Shown here in pieces: positions 1 to 7,344 of a stretch of 12,637 nucleotides of DNA. Under the pieces are notes generated by a model. That model worked only from the letters and a program-made list of their open reading frames with translations, was not told the origin of the DNA and did not search any database. This DNA comes from Nitriliruptor sp040882075. GTDB lineage: Bacteria > Actinomycetota > Nitriliruptoria > Nitriliruptorales > Nitriliruptoraceae. Numbering within the stretch: the first letter of the stretch is position 1; the number at the start of each line of letters is the position of its first letter. Made by a program: the position numbers and the translations under genes. The stretch lies in the NCBI RefSeq assembly GCF_040882075.1, contig NZ_JBBEBZ010000194.1:1-12637 (forward strand), read 5' to 3'.

Positions 1-1387
1 CGTACATGCCCTCGTCGGTCTCGGCGTGGGTCAGGATGTGGCAGTGGAAGACCCACGCACCGACGTGCTCCGCGGTCACCAGGACCGAGTAGCGCTCACC
101 GGGGGCCACGTTGATCGTGTCCGCCCAGTAGGGCTGGTCGAGTGGGTACCCGTCCTTGGCGACCACCAGCTGCGGGAAGCCGTGCAGGTGCATCGGGTGG
201 ATCTGCAGGCCCTCGTTGTAGTAGTGCATCAGGATGTTGTCGCCCTGCTTGGCCACGATGGGTGCGGTGGCCGGGAACGACTTGCCGTTGAGGCTCATCC
301 CGATGTTGCCGGCATCGTTGACGACCATCGGGAACTCCTGATCGATGGTCAGGTCGTCGGGCAGCGTGCGTCCCCCGATGGTGGAACCCGGCTCGGGCAG
401 ATCGACGTCACCGATCTGGATCGTGCCCCACATGCCGTTCGGGATCTTGAACTGCGAGTGGTGGTGGGGGTGGTACATCGCGACGGCCTTCTCGACCGCG
501 GTGAAGGCGTAGGTGAAGCTCTCGCCCGGTTCGATCAGGTCCTGGGTCAGCGGCGCCACCCCGTCCATCTCGTTGTCGAGGATGATGCCGTGCCAGTGGA
601 CGTCGGTGCCGAGCGGCAGGTCGTTGGTCACCACGACCTCGACCTTGTCGCCGACCTCGGCGCGGATGGCCGGGCCGGGGATCTGACCGTTGTAGGACCA
701 GCCCTCGACGACCTTGCCGGGCTCGACCTCCCACTCGATGATCTCGGCGGTGAGCTCGAAGCGCTTGGTGCCGTCCTCGAGGATGGTGGGCTCGAGCGGC
801 TGGTTGCCGACGCCTTCGGTCTCGGCCGGGAAGGCCGCGATCGAGTCGTGCATCTGCTGGTCGAGGCCGTTCCAATCGATGTCCGGGTTGTCCGGGCTGT
901 GCGCACCGTGGCCGCCCTCGGCCGCAGGCTGGGTGGCCACCGGGGCCGCCGCACCGTCGCCTTCGGTGACCGTGAGCGTGGCCTTCATGCCGCCCGCCTC
1001 GTGGCCCCCGACGGTGCAGTGCACCGTGTAGGTGCCAGGGGCGAGACCCGCCAGGCTCAGGCTCTCCGACTCGCCTCCGTTCAGCATCGAGGTCCCGATG
1101 CCCTCGCCGACCACGGCGAGGTCGTGGGGGATGCTGCCCGCGTTGGTCACCTCGAGCGTGCCGCCGGCGGGGATCGTCAGGTCGCTCGGGTCGATCACGA
1201 ACTCGCTGAGCTCGACCGCCGCGGACGTTGACCGGGCGCCCTCGCCGGCGACCGCACCTGCTGGCGCCGGTGCTCCGTCGCGGGCCACGCTGGTGATCAG
1301 CGCGCCACCCGACAGCACGAGCGCGATCGCGGCCAGCACGGCCGTCGCGATCGAACCCATCGTGCGGGCCTCGGTCATGTCCTCCAC
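1..1387 (-). CDS. Multicopper oxidase with N-terminal cupredoxin domain (partial at left edge)
   Basis: Two-domain laccase-like multicopper oxidase preceded by a membrane segment and a plastocyanin-like domain; expected to oxidise a substrate outside the membrane and reduce O2. The 3' end lies beyond the window and 462 residues are visible. Residues 9-32 form a hydrophobic helix (signal or anchor). Residues ~50-145 are a cupredoxin domain with type-1 copper ligands H88, C124, H129 and M134. The oxidase follows, with HWHG (264-267), HPHHH (306-310), HPMHLHG (397-403) and HCHILTH (448-454) leading to M461. These are all four copper motifs, with the type-1 site in the second oxidase domain, so it resembles small two-domain laccases. 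Start: GTG at 1387 is preferred because AGGAG lies 7 nt upstream. ATG at 1402 (no clear RBS) and ATG at 1378 are alternatives. Substrate unknown; the spacing between motifs and the absence of a Cys ligand in the first oxidase domain argue against nitrite reductase. Confidence 0.9.
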   Translation of the reverse strand, partial: MEDMTEARTMGSIATAVLAAIALVLSGGALITSVARDGAPAPAGAVAGEGARSTSAAVELSEFVIDPSDLTIPAGGTLEVTNAGSIPHDLAVVGEGIGTSMLNGGESESLSLAGLAPGTYTVHCTVGGHEAGGMKATLTVTEGDGAAAPVATQPAAEGGHGAHSPDNPDIDWNGLDQQMHDSIAAFPAETEGVGNQPLEPTILEDGTKRFELTAEIIEWEVEPGKVVEGWSYNGQIPGPAIRAEVGDKVEVVVTNDLPLGTDVHWHGIILDNEMDGVAPLTQDLIEPGESFTYAFTAVEKAVAMYHPHHHSQFKIPNGMWGTIQIGDVDLPEPGSTIGGRTLPDDLTIDQEFPMVVNDAGNIGMSLNGKSFPATAPIVAKQGDNILMHYYNEGLQIHPMHLHGFPQLVVAKDGYPLDQPYWADTINVAPGERYSVLVTAEHVGAWVFHCHILTHAETDEGMY

Positions 1388-1499
1388 GTCCAGTCTCCTC
1401 ATCGTGCGGGCGGTCGTGCCCTCGCGCCGGTGGGTCACCGGGCGTGATGAGAAGGTGGCGGATGCGGCCGCGAGGGGCGAGGGCGGGGTGACCCGTGTC

Positions 1500-1520
1500 G
1501 GTGGGACCTGTGGCCCTACC
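1500..1520. promoter_or_regulatory. Candidate operator: imperfect inverted repeat resembling a DosR box
   Basis: Two 9-bp arms, GGTGGGACC and GGCCCTACC, flank a TGT centre, and 7 of 9 arm positions are complementary. The core GGGACCTGTGGCCC matches 10 of 14 positions of the mycobacterial DosR consensus core (GGGACTWWAGTCCC, recalled from the literature). It lies between the response regulator and the multicopper oxidase, about 113 bp upstream of the oxidase start. A role as operator is inference. The same sequence could form an RNA hairpin, but no T-run follows on either strand. Confidence 0.35.
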
Positions 1521-1544
1521 TCGTCGGGCCCTCCTCCGCTGTCG

Positions 1545-1560
1545 GCGGCCGGGTGGCCGC
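1545..1560 (-). terminator. Hairpin just after the response regulator gene
   Basis: A perfect 6-bp stem (GCGGCC / GGCCGC) with a 4-nt loop begins 17 nt past the regulator stop codon. There is no T-run, so it is at best a weak or factor-assisted terminator, of a kind common in GC-rich actinobacteria. Confidence 0.35.
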
Positions 1561-1577
1561 GAGGACGGGAGAGCGGG

Positions 1578-2249
1578 CTAGCTCTGCCCGCGATCGAGCT
1601 GGGTGTAGAAGACCGCAGCTTCGGTGCGACGATGCATCCCGAGCTTGGCCAGGAGGTTCGAGACGTAGTTCTTGACCGTCTTCTCGGCGAGGTGCATCTG
1701 CTCGGCGATCTGCCGGTTGGTCATCCCTTCGGCGATGTGCTCGAGGATGCGTCGCTCCTGGTCCGACAGCGACGCGAGCCGCGGATCCTCCTCGTCGCCG
1801 CGGCGGAGGCGGTCGAGGACCCGGCCGGTGAGCGACGGGTCGAGCAGGGATTCCCCCGCAGCCACCCTGCGCACCGCATCGACCAGGTCCTGGCCCTTGA
1901 CGTCCTTGAGCAGGTACCCGGCGGCACCGGCCATGATGGCGTCGAAGAGGGCCTCGTCGTCACCGAACGACGTCAGCATGAGGCAGGCGACCTCGGGGTC
2001 ACGCGCTCGCACATCCCGGCAGATCTCGACACCGTTCCCGTCGGGGAGGCGCACGTCGAGCACCGCGACGTCGGGCTTGGTCTTCGCGATCCCCGCGAGC
2101 GCCATCCCGGCCGTCCCGGCCTCGCCGACGATCGTGATGTCGTCCTCGGCGCCGAGGAGCTCGGCCAACCCGCGACGCACCACCTCGTGGTCGTCGACGA
2201 GGAAGACCCGCACGGCGGCATCGGGTGCGGGGGAAGGGGTGTCGGTCAC
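1578..2249 (-). CDS. NarL/FixJ-family response regulator, DosR (DevR)-like
   Basis: DNA-binding response regulator of 223 aa. The receiver domain (residues ~13-130) has the acidic pair D19-D20, phospho-acceptor D65 in VLDVRLPDGNG, the T93-S94 switch region and K115 in LLKDVKG. The LuxR-type helix-turn-helix spans ~160-212 and includes EKTVKNYVSNLLAKLGM. By recall it aligns almost throughout with Mycobacterium tuberculosis DosR, including VFLVDDHEVVRRG near the N-terminus and the recognition-helix sequence EKTVKNYVS. The GTG start has GGAG 6 nt upstream. It diverges from the DosS-like kinase, its likely partner, across 65 bp. In mycobacteria this family switches on the hypoxia and NO response; here the targets are unknown, but the adjacent multicopper oxidase is a candidate. 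Family membership is near certain and the DosR-type assignment strong. Confidence 0.93.
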   Translation of the reverse strand: MTDTPSPAPDAAVRVFLVDDHEVVRRGLAELLGAEDDITIVGEAGTAGMALAGIAKTKPDVAVLDVRLPDGNGVEICRDVRARDPEVACLMLTSFGDDEALFDAIMAGAAGYLLKDVKGQDLVDAVRRVAAGESLLDPSLTGRVLDRLRRGDEEDPRLASLSDQERRILEHIAEGMTNRQIAEQMHLAEKTVKNYVSNLLAKLGMHRRTEAAVFYTQLDRGQS

Positions 2250-2314
2250 GTCAGGCTCCGGAGGGTGAGGTGCCCCGCAGGCTAGACTCCCCGGCCGGTC
2301 AGGAGGGGTGAAAC
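2250..2314. promoter_or_regulatory. Divergent promoter region of the two-component pair
   Basis: These 65 bp must carry the start signals of both regulator (minus) and kinase (plus) unless they are transcribed from within neighbouring genes. On the plus strand TAGACT at 2283-2288 is a partial -10 match, and AGGAGG at 2301-2306 is the kinase ribosome binding site, 8 nt before its GTG. On the minus strand GGAG lies 6 nt before the regulator GTG. No good -35 box and no clear DosR-type palindrome were found here. Confidence 0.4.
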
Positions 2315-3886
2315 GTGCGCGACGAACGGGTGCGGCGGTTGCTCGACGCGGTCCTGGCCGTGACGGGAGACATCCAGCTCGAGACGGTGCTGCTCCGCGT
2401 GGTCGAGGCCGCTCGTGACCTCGTGGGCGCGAAGTACGGGGCGCTCGGGGTCCTGGCCGACGACGGCGCGGGGTTGTCGGCGTTCGTCCACGCTGGCTTC
2501 GATGGGGACACCGTCGCCCGCATCGGGCGCCTGCCCGAGGGCCGCGGCATCCTCGGCGTGCTGATCGCCCACCCCGAACCGCTCCGCTTGGACGACCTCA
2601 AGGACCACCCGGCCTCGTTCGGGTTCCCGGCGAACCACCCGCCGATGCACGCCTTCCTCGGCACGCCGATCCGTGTCCGCGACGAGATCTTCGGCAACCT
2701 CTACCTCACCGAGAAGGTCGCTGGGGGCAGCTTCACGCAGGCGGACGAGGAGCTGGTCACCGGCCTGGCGGCGGTGGCCGGCTCGGCGATCGCGCACGCG
2801 CGCCTGGTCGATGATCTGCACCGACGCGACGCGTGGCGCAGCGCGGTGCTCGACGTCGCGACGCTGGTGCTCGGCGGTGGCGGCTCCGGACGGGCTCGCA
2901 CCCACGTGGCCGTGGTCGCCCAGACCCTGATCGACGGGACCGGTGCGGCCATCGTCCAGGCCGGTCCCGACGGCGTGCCCGCCGTCGTCACGTCGACGGG
3001 TGATGCGCCCGCGCTCGGTCCCGTCCCGCCCGAGGTCCCCGTCCAGCGCGTGCTCGCCGAGGGGAGACCGGTCCGCGTCGAGGCATCGATCCTGTTCGGC
3101 GGCGCGGCTCTCTGGGTACCGTTGAGGGACGGGGACCGGACGGTGGCCGCGCTCGGGGTCGGTCGGCCCGAGCCGTGGTCGAGCGCGGACGCCGATCAGC
3201 TCGAGCTGTTCGCCGCGCAGGCCAGCCTCGCCCTGGCGCACGAGCAGGCGACCGACGACGTGCGGCGGCTCGGGGTCATCGAGGACCGGGAGCGGATCGG
3301 CCGCGACCTGCACGACACCGTGATCCAGCGGCTGTTCGCGACCGGTCTCGGCCTCCAGGCGCTGTCGCGTCGTGTCGAGGGCCAGCCCGAGGTCGCGGGA
3401 CGCCTCTCGCAGGCGGTCGATGACGTCGACGCCACCGTCAAGGAGATCCGCTCGACGATCTTCGCGCTCCAGGCGCCGCCCGAGGTGGCCAGCGTGCGCG
3501 GTGACGTGCTCCGCGTCGTCGACGAGGTCGCGACGATGCTGCCGCGGGCCCCGCGGGTGCGGTTCGACGGCCCCGTCGACCTCGTCGTCGGGCCGGTCGT
3601 CGCCGAACACCTCGTGCCGGTGCTGCGCGAGGCCCTCACCAACGTCGCCAAGCACGCCAGGGCCGACGAGGTCGAGGTGCAGCTGTCCGCCGACCACGCC
3701 GAGGTGCTGCTCGTCGTCCGTGACGATGGGATCGGCGGCGCGGCCGGCCGACAGGGGGGTTTCGGGCTCACCAACCTGCGGGAGCGTGCGACCGCCTGCG
3801 GCGGAGCGGCCGAGGTGGTCACCCCGGCCAACGGCCAGGGCACCGAGGTCCGGTGGCGGGTCCCGGTGGGTCCGGCTCGGGGCTGA
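2315..3886 (+). CDS. DosS/DosT-like heme-GAF sensor histidine kinase
   Basis: Soluble sensor kinase of 523 aa with no transmembrane segment. Two GAF domains (about 12-165 and 175-312) precede the HisKA_3 dimerisation domain with phospho-acceptor H333 in GRDLHDTVIQRLF. A HATPase domain follows, with N443 in LREALTNVAKHA, DDGIGG (470-475) and GGFGLTNLRER (481-491). GAF-A aligns without gaps to recalled M. tuberculosis DevS from its start through the heme pocket, shifted by 41 residues. The proximal heme ligand H149 corresponds to H108 (in NHPPM), and the distal Tyr171 to Y130 (in LYLTEK). Heme binding and sensing of O2, NO, CO or redox state is therefore likely but inferred. The N-terminus is about 41 residues shorter than in DevS. 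The GTG start is supported by AGGAGG 8 nt upstream. The likely partner is the divergent regulator at 1578-2249. Confidence 0.92.
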   Translation: MRDERVRRLLDAVLAVTGDIQLETVLLRVVEAARDLVGAKYGALGVLADDGAGLSAFVHAGFDGDTVARIGRLPEGRGILGVLIAHPEPLRLDDLKDHPASFGFPANHPPMHAFLGTPIRVRDEIFGNLYLTEKVAGGSFTQADEELVTGLAAVAGSAIAHARLVDDLHRRDAWRSAVLDVATLVLGGGGSGRARTHVAVVAQTLIDGTGAAIVQAGPDGVPAVVTSTGDAPALGPVPPEVPVQRVLAEGRPVRVEASILFGGAALWVPLRDGDRTVAALGVGRPEPWSSADADQLELFAAQASLALAHEQATDDVRRLGVIEDRERIGRDLHDTVIQRLFATGLGLQALSRRVEGQPEVAGRLSQAVDDVDATVKEIRSTIFALQAPPEVASVRGDVLRVVDEVATMLPRAPRVRFDGPVDLVVGPVVAEHLVPVLREALTNVAKHARADEVEVQLSADHAEVLLVVRDDGIGGAAGRQGGFGLTNLRERATACGGAAEVVTPANGQGTEVRWRVPVGPARG

Positions 3887-3894
3887 GGACGGGT

Positions 3895-3910
3895 CCCGGC
3901 CGGTGCCGGG
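3895..3910. terminator. Bidirectional hairpin between convergent genes
   Basis: CCCGGC and GCCGGG form a perfect 6-bp stem around a CGGT tetraloop. The hairpin sits between the kinase stop (3884-3886) and the stop of the converging gene (3911-3913), and ends right against the latter. No T-run is present on either strand, but position and stem suggest a shared terminator. Confidence 0.5.
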
Positions 3911-4384
3911 TCAGAGCGTCGCCAGGGACCGCGCGGTGAGCTGGCGGACGATCTGTGCCAGCAGCCGGTCGACGGTGGTTCGGGCGACCCGGTTGAGCGC
4001 GACCGCGTCGACCGCCTCACCGATGCGACCGCCCGGCGGGTCGTAGCGACCGTCGAGCAGCAGCGTGGCCCGTCCCTCGTGTACGGCCAGACCGAGCTCG
4101 GCGTCGAGGCGCGGGAGGAACCGGGCCGAACCTCCCGGTTCGCCGTCGCCACCGGTCGCTTCCCAGCTGCAGGAACGCCACCAGGTGCTGCCGACGTGCC
4201 ACGGGTCACCGATGGTCACCGTGACCTGCCGGCTGATGGCTCCGGTGCCGACCTCGATCGCGTAGCGGTCCGCGCCGACGCGACGTGCGTCGGGCAGCCA
4301 CTCCTCCGGATCGCCGGTGAACAGGCTCGCGCCGACGAGGGCAGCGACCTCGACGGGCAGGAAGTGGCGTAGGGACCGGCTCAT
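3911..4384 (-). CDS. Conserved hypothetical protein, possibly SRPBCC-fold
   Basis: 157-aa soluble protein with no signal peptide or membrane segment. It begins with a helix (SLRHFLPVEVAALVGAS), continues with alternating strand-like segments (residues ~40-110, including QVTVTIGDP and STWWRSCSWEA), and ends with a long helix from ~127 (GEAVDAVALNRVARTTVDRLLAQIVRQL). This helix / beta-sheet / long C-terminal helix order, with LLLDGRYDPPGG before the last helix, resembles the polyketide-cyclase/START-like (SRPBCC) fold. No ligand or catalytic residue can be named. The ATG start has GAGG 5 nt upstream. It converges on the sensor kinase and reads in the same direction as ppc, which lies upstream. 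No function is assigned; the fold call is tentative. Confidence 0.75.
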   Translation of the reverse strand: MSRSLRHFLPVEVAALVGASLFTGDPEEWLPDARRVGADRYAIEVGTGAISRQVTVTIGDPWHVGSTWWRSCSWEATGGDGEPGGSARFLPRLDAELGLAVHEGRATLLLDGRYDPPGGRIGEAVDAVALNRVARTTVDRLLAQIVRQLTARSLATL

Positions 4385-4400
4385 GGTGGCCTCGGAGGTC

Positions 4401-4415
4401 GGGGTGCTGGACCCC
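4401..4415. repeat. Short perfect inverted repeat upstream of the SRPBCC-like gene
   Basis: GGGGT and ACCCC flank a 5-nt spacer, 17 nt upstream of the ATG at 4384. It may be a small operator or 5'-UTR hairpin for that gene. Five-bp arms are common by chance in GC-rich DNA, so this is weak. Confidence 0.25.
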
Positions 4416-4452
4416 TAGCGTGGACCGCGCGCTCCTCGACGACCGGGGCACG

Positions 4453-4474
4453 AGGTCCTGAACCTGCGGGACCT
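4453..4474. repeat. Inverted repeat in the ppc downstream region
   Basis: AGGTCC (4453-4458) and GGACCT (4469-4474) are perfectly complementary across a 10-nt spacer. It lies 44-65 nt past the ppc stop on the minus strand and 69-90 nt upstream of the next gene. It could be a ppc terminator (no T-run) or an operator of the downstream gene. Confidence 0.3.
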
Positions 4475-4505
4475 TGGGAGCCGATCGTCCGGGCCGTCCA
4501 CCACC

Positions 4506-4519
4506 GAGCGACGCCGCTC
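4506..4519 (-). terminator. Hairpin overlapping the ppc stop codon
   Basis: GAGCG and CGCTC form a perfect 5-bp stem with a 4-nt loop. One arm includes part of the ppc TGA stop (4520-4518). It may help 3'-end formation, but there is no T-run. Confidence 0.25.
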
Positions 4520-7331
4520 AGCCGGTGTTGCGCAGGCCCGCCGCGATGCCGTTGGTGGCCACGAGGACCGCATCGCGCACCTCATCGGCGTCCGCCCCCG
4601 ACCCGTCGCGCAGGCGAGCGAGCAGCCGTACCTGCACGGCGTGGAGCGGGTCGAGGTACGGGTCACGCAGCCGGAGGACCTCGTCGAGTTCGGCGTCCCC
4701 ATCGCTCGGTCCGTGGCCGGTGATGCGCTGGAGCGCGGTCACCGTGCGGTCGTGCTCCGCGATCAGGCGCGGCAGGACGGCGTCCCGCACCTCCTCGCGG
4801 GCCAGCGATGCGTAGTCGGCGGCGATGGTCAGATCGGCTTTGGCCAGGGCCATCGACACGTTGGCGAGCGTGACCTGCAGCAGCGGTGACCCGTCGTGGA
4901 GCTCGGCCAGCTCCCGCCAGCGGTCGTCGTCCTCGCCGGCCCAGGCGTGGAACCCGGCTCCGACCCCGTACCAGGCGGGGAGGTGGACACGGCACTGGGT
5001 CCAGCCGAAGACCCACGGGATGGCACGCAGGTCCTCGATGCCGGTCCCCGCCGTGCGGCGCGCCGGCCGGGACGCGAGGTTCAGCTCGGCGATGGCATCG
5101 ACCGGCGTGGCCTCGTGCAGGTAGGCCACGAGCTCGGGGGTGTCGTGGACCAGGGCCCGGTAGGCGGCGCGTGCCTCCTCGGCGCAGACGTCGAGCACCT
5201 CGTCGAGCCGTGGCGAGGTGACCGGACGGCGCCCGGGCAGCGTCGTCAGCGCGGTGGCGTGGACGACCTGTTCGAGGTGACGGTGGGCGAGGTCCGGGTC
5301 GCGGTAGCGGGCCGCGATCACCTCACCCTGCTCGGTCAGCTTCAGCCGCCCACCGACCGACTCCGGAGGTTGGGCGCGGATGGCGGCGTTCGCCGGCCCG
5401 CCGCCGCGCCCGATCGATCCGCCGCGTCCGTGGAACAGCGTCAGGGTGATGCCGTGCTCCTCGGCCACCGCCGCCAGCGCCCGCTGGACCCGTTGCAGCT
5501 GCCAGGTTGCCGTCAGGTACCCGCCGTCCTTGTTCGAGTCCGAGTAGCCGATCATCACCTGCTGGCCACCGCCTCGAGCAGCGAGGTGGTCGCGGTAGAC
5601 CGGGAGCGCGAACAGCTCCGCCATCACCTCAGGCGCGCGCTGGAGGTCGTCGACGGTCTCGAACAGCGGCACGACGTCGAGCTGGTCCGCGACGCCCGCG
5701 TCCCGCGCGATCGCGAGCACGGCGAGGACGTCGGAGGCCCGTTCGGTCATCGAGATGACGTAGGTGTCGCACGCGTCCGGTCCGAGCCGCTCGTGCGCCC
5801 GGCGCAGGAGCCGGAACAGCTCGAAGGTGGTGCGAGCGTCGTCGTCGAGGTCGATGAGGGCGGGGACGAGCGGACGCGGGGAGGTGAGCTCGCCGACGAG
5901 GGAGGCGACCTTGGACGCCTCGTCGAGCGACGCCCAGTCGTCGATCTCGCCGTACCGCCGGTAGAGCGCGGTGAAGGCGTCCCGGTGCCGGGCGGCGTGC
6001 TGACGCAGGTCGAGGGTGACGAGGTGGAACCCGAAGACCCGAGCCTGCACCTCGAGGTCGCGGACGCGCCCGTCGGCGATGGCGTGCGCACCGACCTCCC
6101 GCAACGAACCGCGCAGGAGCTGGAGGTCGGCCACCAGCTCGGCCGCGGACCCGTACCGGGTGGGGGAGCGCCGGTGGTCGGCACGCCAGGGTTCCGCCGC
6201 GTGCTCCTCGGTGGCCAGCAGCACCCGGTAGACGAGGGCGAGGAACTGGCGGTGCGGCTGCTGCGGGTAGCGGTCCTCGACGTGCGCCGCCGAGCGAGGG
6301 TGCAGGCCCCGGAGCTCGTCGAGCCGCGTCGCGAGCTGGGTCGAGGTCCCACGGCGTTCGCTCACCGAGAGGTGCGCGTGCAGTCGGTCGATGGAGCGGC
6401 GCAGCAGCCGGATCGACAGCTGCTGCTGCTCACGCCAGGTCGCTTCGGTCGCGGCCAGGGTCACGTTCGGGTTGCCGTCCCGGTCACCCCCGATCCACGA
6501 TCCCAGCCGCAGGAAGCGTCCGGTCTCGAGCGGCGTCGCGTCCGGGTAGGCCGCGGCGTAGGCGTCGGCGAGCTCGCGGTAGATGCGCGGGACGAGGTCG
6601 AACAGCACCGCATCCACCCAGTACAGCCCGTTGCGGACCTCGTCGATGACGGTCGGTGGGCGGACCCGCGTCTCGTCGGTCAGCCAGAGCGACGCGATCT
6701 CCTCGGCCAGGAACGCCTCGGTGGCGTGGCGGGCTTCGGGGGTCAGGTCCGCCCGGTCGAGGTCACGGAGCGCGTCGGCGACCCGTCCGAGCTTGGTCAA
6801 CGTCGTCCGACGCTTGGCCTCGGTCGGGTGCGCGGTCAACACCAGCCGGACCGAGAGCTGGTCGAGGGCTTCGGCCGCCTGGTCGGCATCGAGCCCGGCC
6901 GCGATGAACTGGTCGAGCGCGGCACCGAGCGACTCGGGGAACGCCGCCGCCCCTGCCGCGGCGTTGCGCTGACGATCCACGACCAGGCGGCGGACGAGCC
7001 CCTGGTCCTCGGCCAGGTTCACGAGCCGGAACCAGGCCGCGAAGGCGGTGACGAGCACGCGCGCCTCGTCGACCGGGACGGAGGTGATCAGCTCGGTGAG
7101 CTCGTCTCCCGCCGCCTCGTCGCCGCTGCGGTGGGCCTTGGCGAGCGCGCGGACGCGCTCGACCAGCACCAACTGATCCTCACCTTCGACGTCGGCGATG
7201 GTGCGTCCGAGCACGTCTCCGAGCAGTCGGACCTGGCGGGCGGTGACGTCGCGGTCCACGTGGCGGCTCTCGCTTCCGGAGGGTGGGTCGGGTCGGGTCG
7301 AGGCTACGACAGGCCGTGTCACCACCGTCAC
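4518..7331 (-). CDS. ppc: Phosphoenolpyruvate carboxylase
   Basis: Carboxylates phosphoenolpyruvate with bicarbonate to oxaloacetate, replenishing the TCA cycle; a cytosolic homotetramer in characterised members. At 937 aa it has normal family length. Diagnostic motifs run in order: LVLTAHPTEAKRRT with catalytic H168, GSWIGGDRDGNPNVT (from 277), the GYSDSNKDGG segment at 595-604, FHGRGGSIGRGGGP at 633-646, then IPWVFGWTQCRVHLPAWYG, and the RNTG C-terminus. Nothing essential appears missing. The start is uncertain. GTG at 7331 (AGGTG just upstream) leaves only 13 bp to the divergent gene. GTG at 7259 would give 913 aa, beginning just before the conserved DVTARQVRLLGDVLG helix. A TAGCCT -10-like box at 7301-7306 would serve only the shorter form. 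A recalled M. tuberculosis Ppc has a similar N-terminal extension, so the longer form is listed. Confidence 0.97.
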   Translation of the reverse strand: MTVVTRPVVASTRPDPPSGSESRHVDRDVTARQVRLLGDVLGRTIADVEGEDQLVLVERVRALAKAHRSGDEAAGDELTELITSVPVDEARVLVTAFAAWFRLVNLAEDQGLVRRLVVDRQRNAAAGAAAFPESLGAALDQFIAAGLDADQAAEALDQLSVRLVLTAHPTEAKRRTTLTKLGRVADALRDLDRADLTPEARHATEAFLAEEIASLWLTDETRVRPPTVIDEVRNGLYWVDAVLFDLVPRIYRELADAYAAAYPDATPLETGRFLRLGSWIGGDRDGNPNVTLAATEATWREQQQLSIRLLRRSIDRLHAHLSVSERRGTSTQLATRLDELRGLHPRSAAHVEDRYPQQPHRQFLALVYRVLLATEEHAAEPWRADHRRSPTRYGSAAELVADLQLLRGSLREVGAHAIADGRVRDLEVQARVFGFHLVTLDLRQHAARHRDAFTALYRRYGEIDDWASLDEASKVASLVGELTSPRPLVPALIDLDDDARTTFELFRLLRRAHERLGPDACDTYVISMTERASDVLAVLAIARDAGVADQLDVVPLFETVDDLQRAPEVMAELFALPVYRDHLAARGGGQQVMIGYSDSNKDGGYLTATWQLQRVQRALAAVAEEHGITLTLFHGRGGSIGRGGGPANAAIRAQPPESVGGRLKLTEQGEVIAARYRDPDLAHRHLEQVVHATALTTLPGRRPVTSPRLDEVLDVCAEEARAAYRALVHDTPELVAYLHEATPVDAIAELNLASRPARRTAGTGIEDLRAIPWVFGWTQCRVHLPAWYGVGAGFHAWAGEDDDRWRELAELHDGSPLLQVTLANVSMALAKADLTIAADYASLAREEVRDAVLPRLIAEHDRTVTALQRITGHGPSDGDAELDEVLRLRDPYLDPLHAVQVRLLARLRDGSGADADEVRDAVLVATNGIAAGLRNTG
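7301..7306 (-). promoter_or_regulatory. Possible internal -10 box for a shorter ppc
   Basis: On the minus strand TAGCCT fits the TAnnnT pattern. It would place a transcript start near 7294, about 35 nt before the alternative ppc GTG at 7259. No convincing -35 was found at normal spacing. It matters only if ppc starts at 7259 rather than 7331. Confidence 0.25.
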
Positions 7332-7332
7332 C

Positions 7333-7338
7333 TACGCT
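7333..7338 (+). promoter_or_regulatory. -10 box for a leaderless transcript of the DsbA-fold gene
   Basis: TACGCT (TAnnnT pattern) ends 6 nt before the GTG at 7345, and no Shine-Dalgarno precedes that codon. This spacing puts the transcript start at or beside the start codon, the usual layout of leaderless actinobacterial genes. The gene at 9068 shows the same layout. Confidence 0.5.
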
Positions 7339-7344
7339 CGATGC

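Noticed and set aside
26..1231. 401-codon plus-strand frame opposite the multicopper oxidase
   Set aside because: The minus strand encodes all copper motifs there. The plus frame is rich in His, Val and Asp with no recognisable domain.
1032..2285. 417-codon plus frame through the response regulator region
   Set aside because: It lies opposite an unmistakable DosR-like regulator and has no family features.
2282..3697. 471-codon minus-strand frame opposite the sensor kinase
   Set aside because: It is the shadow of a well-recognised kinase, and its composition (Arg, Asp, Gly, His) is unlike real proteins.
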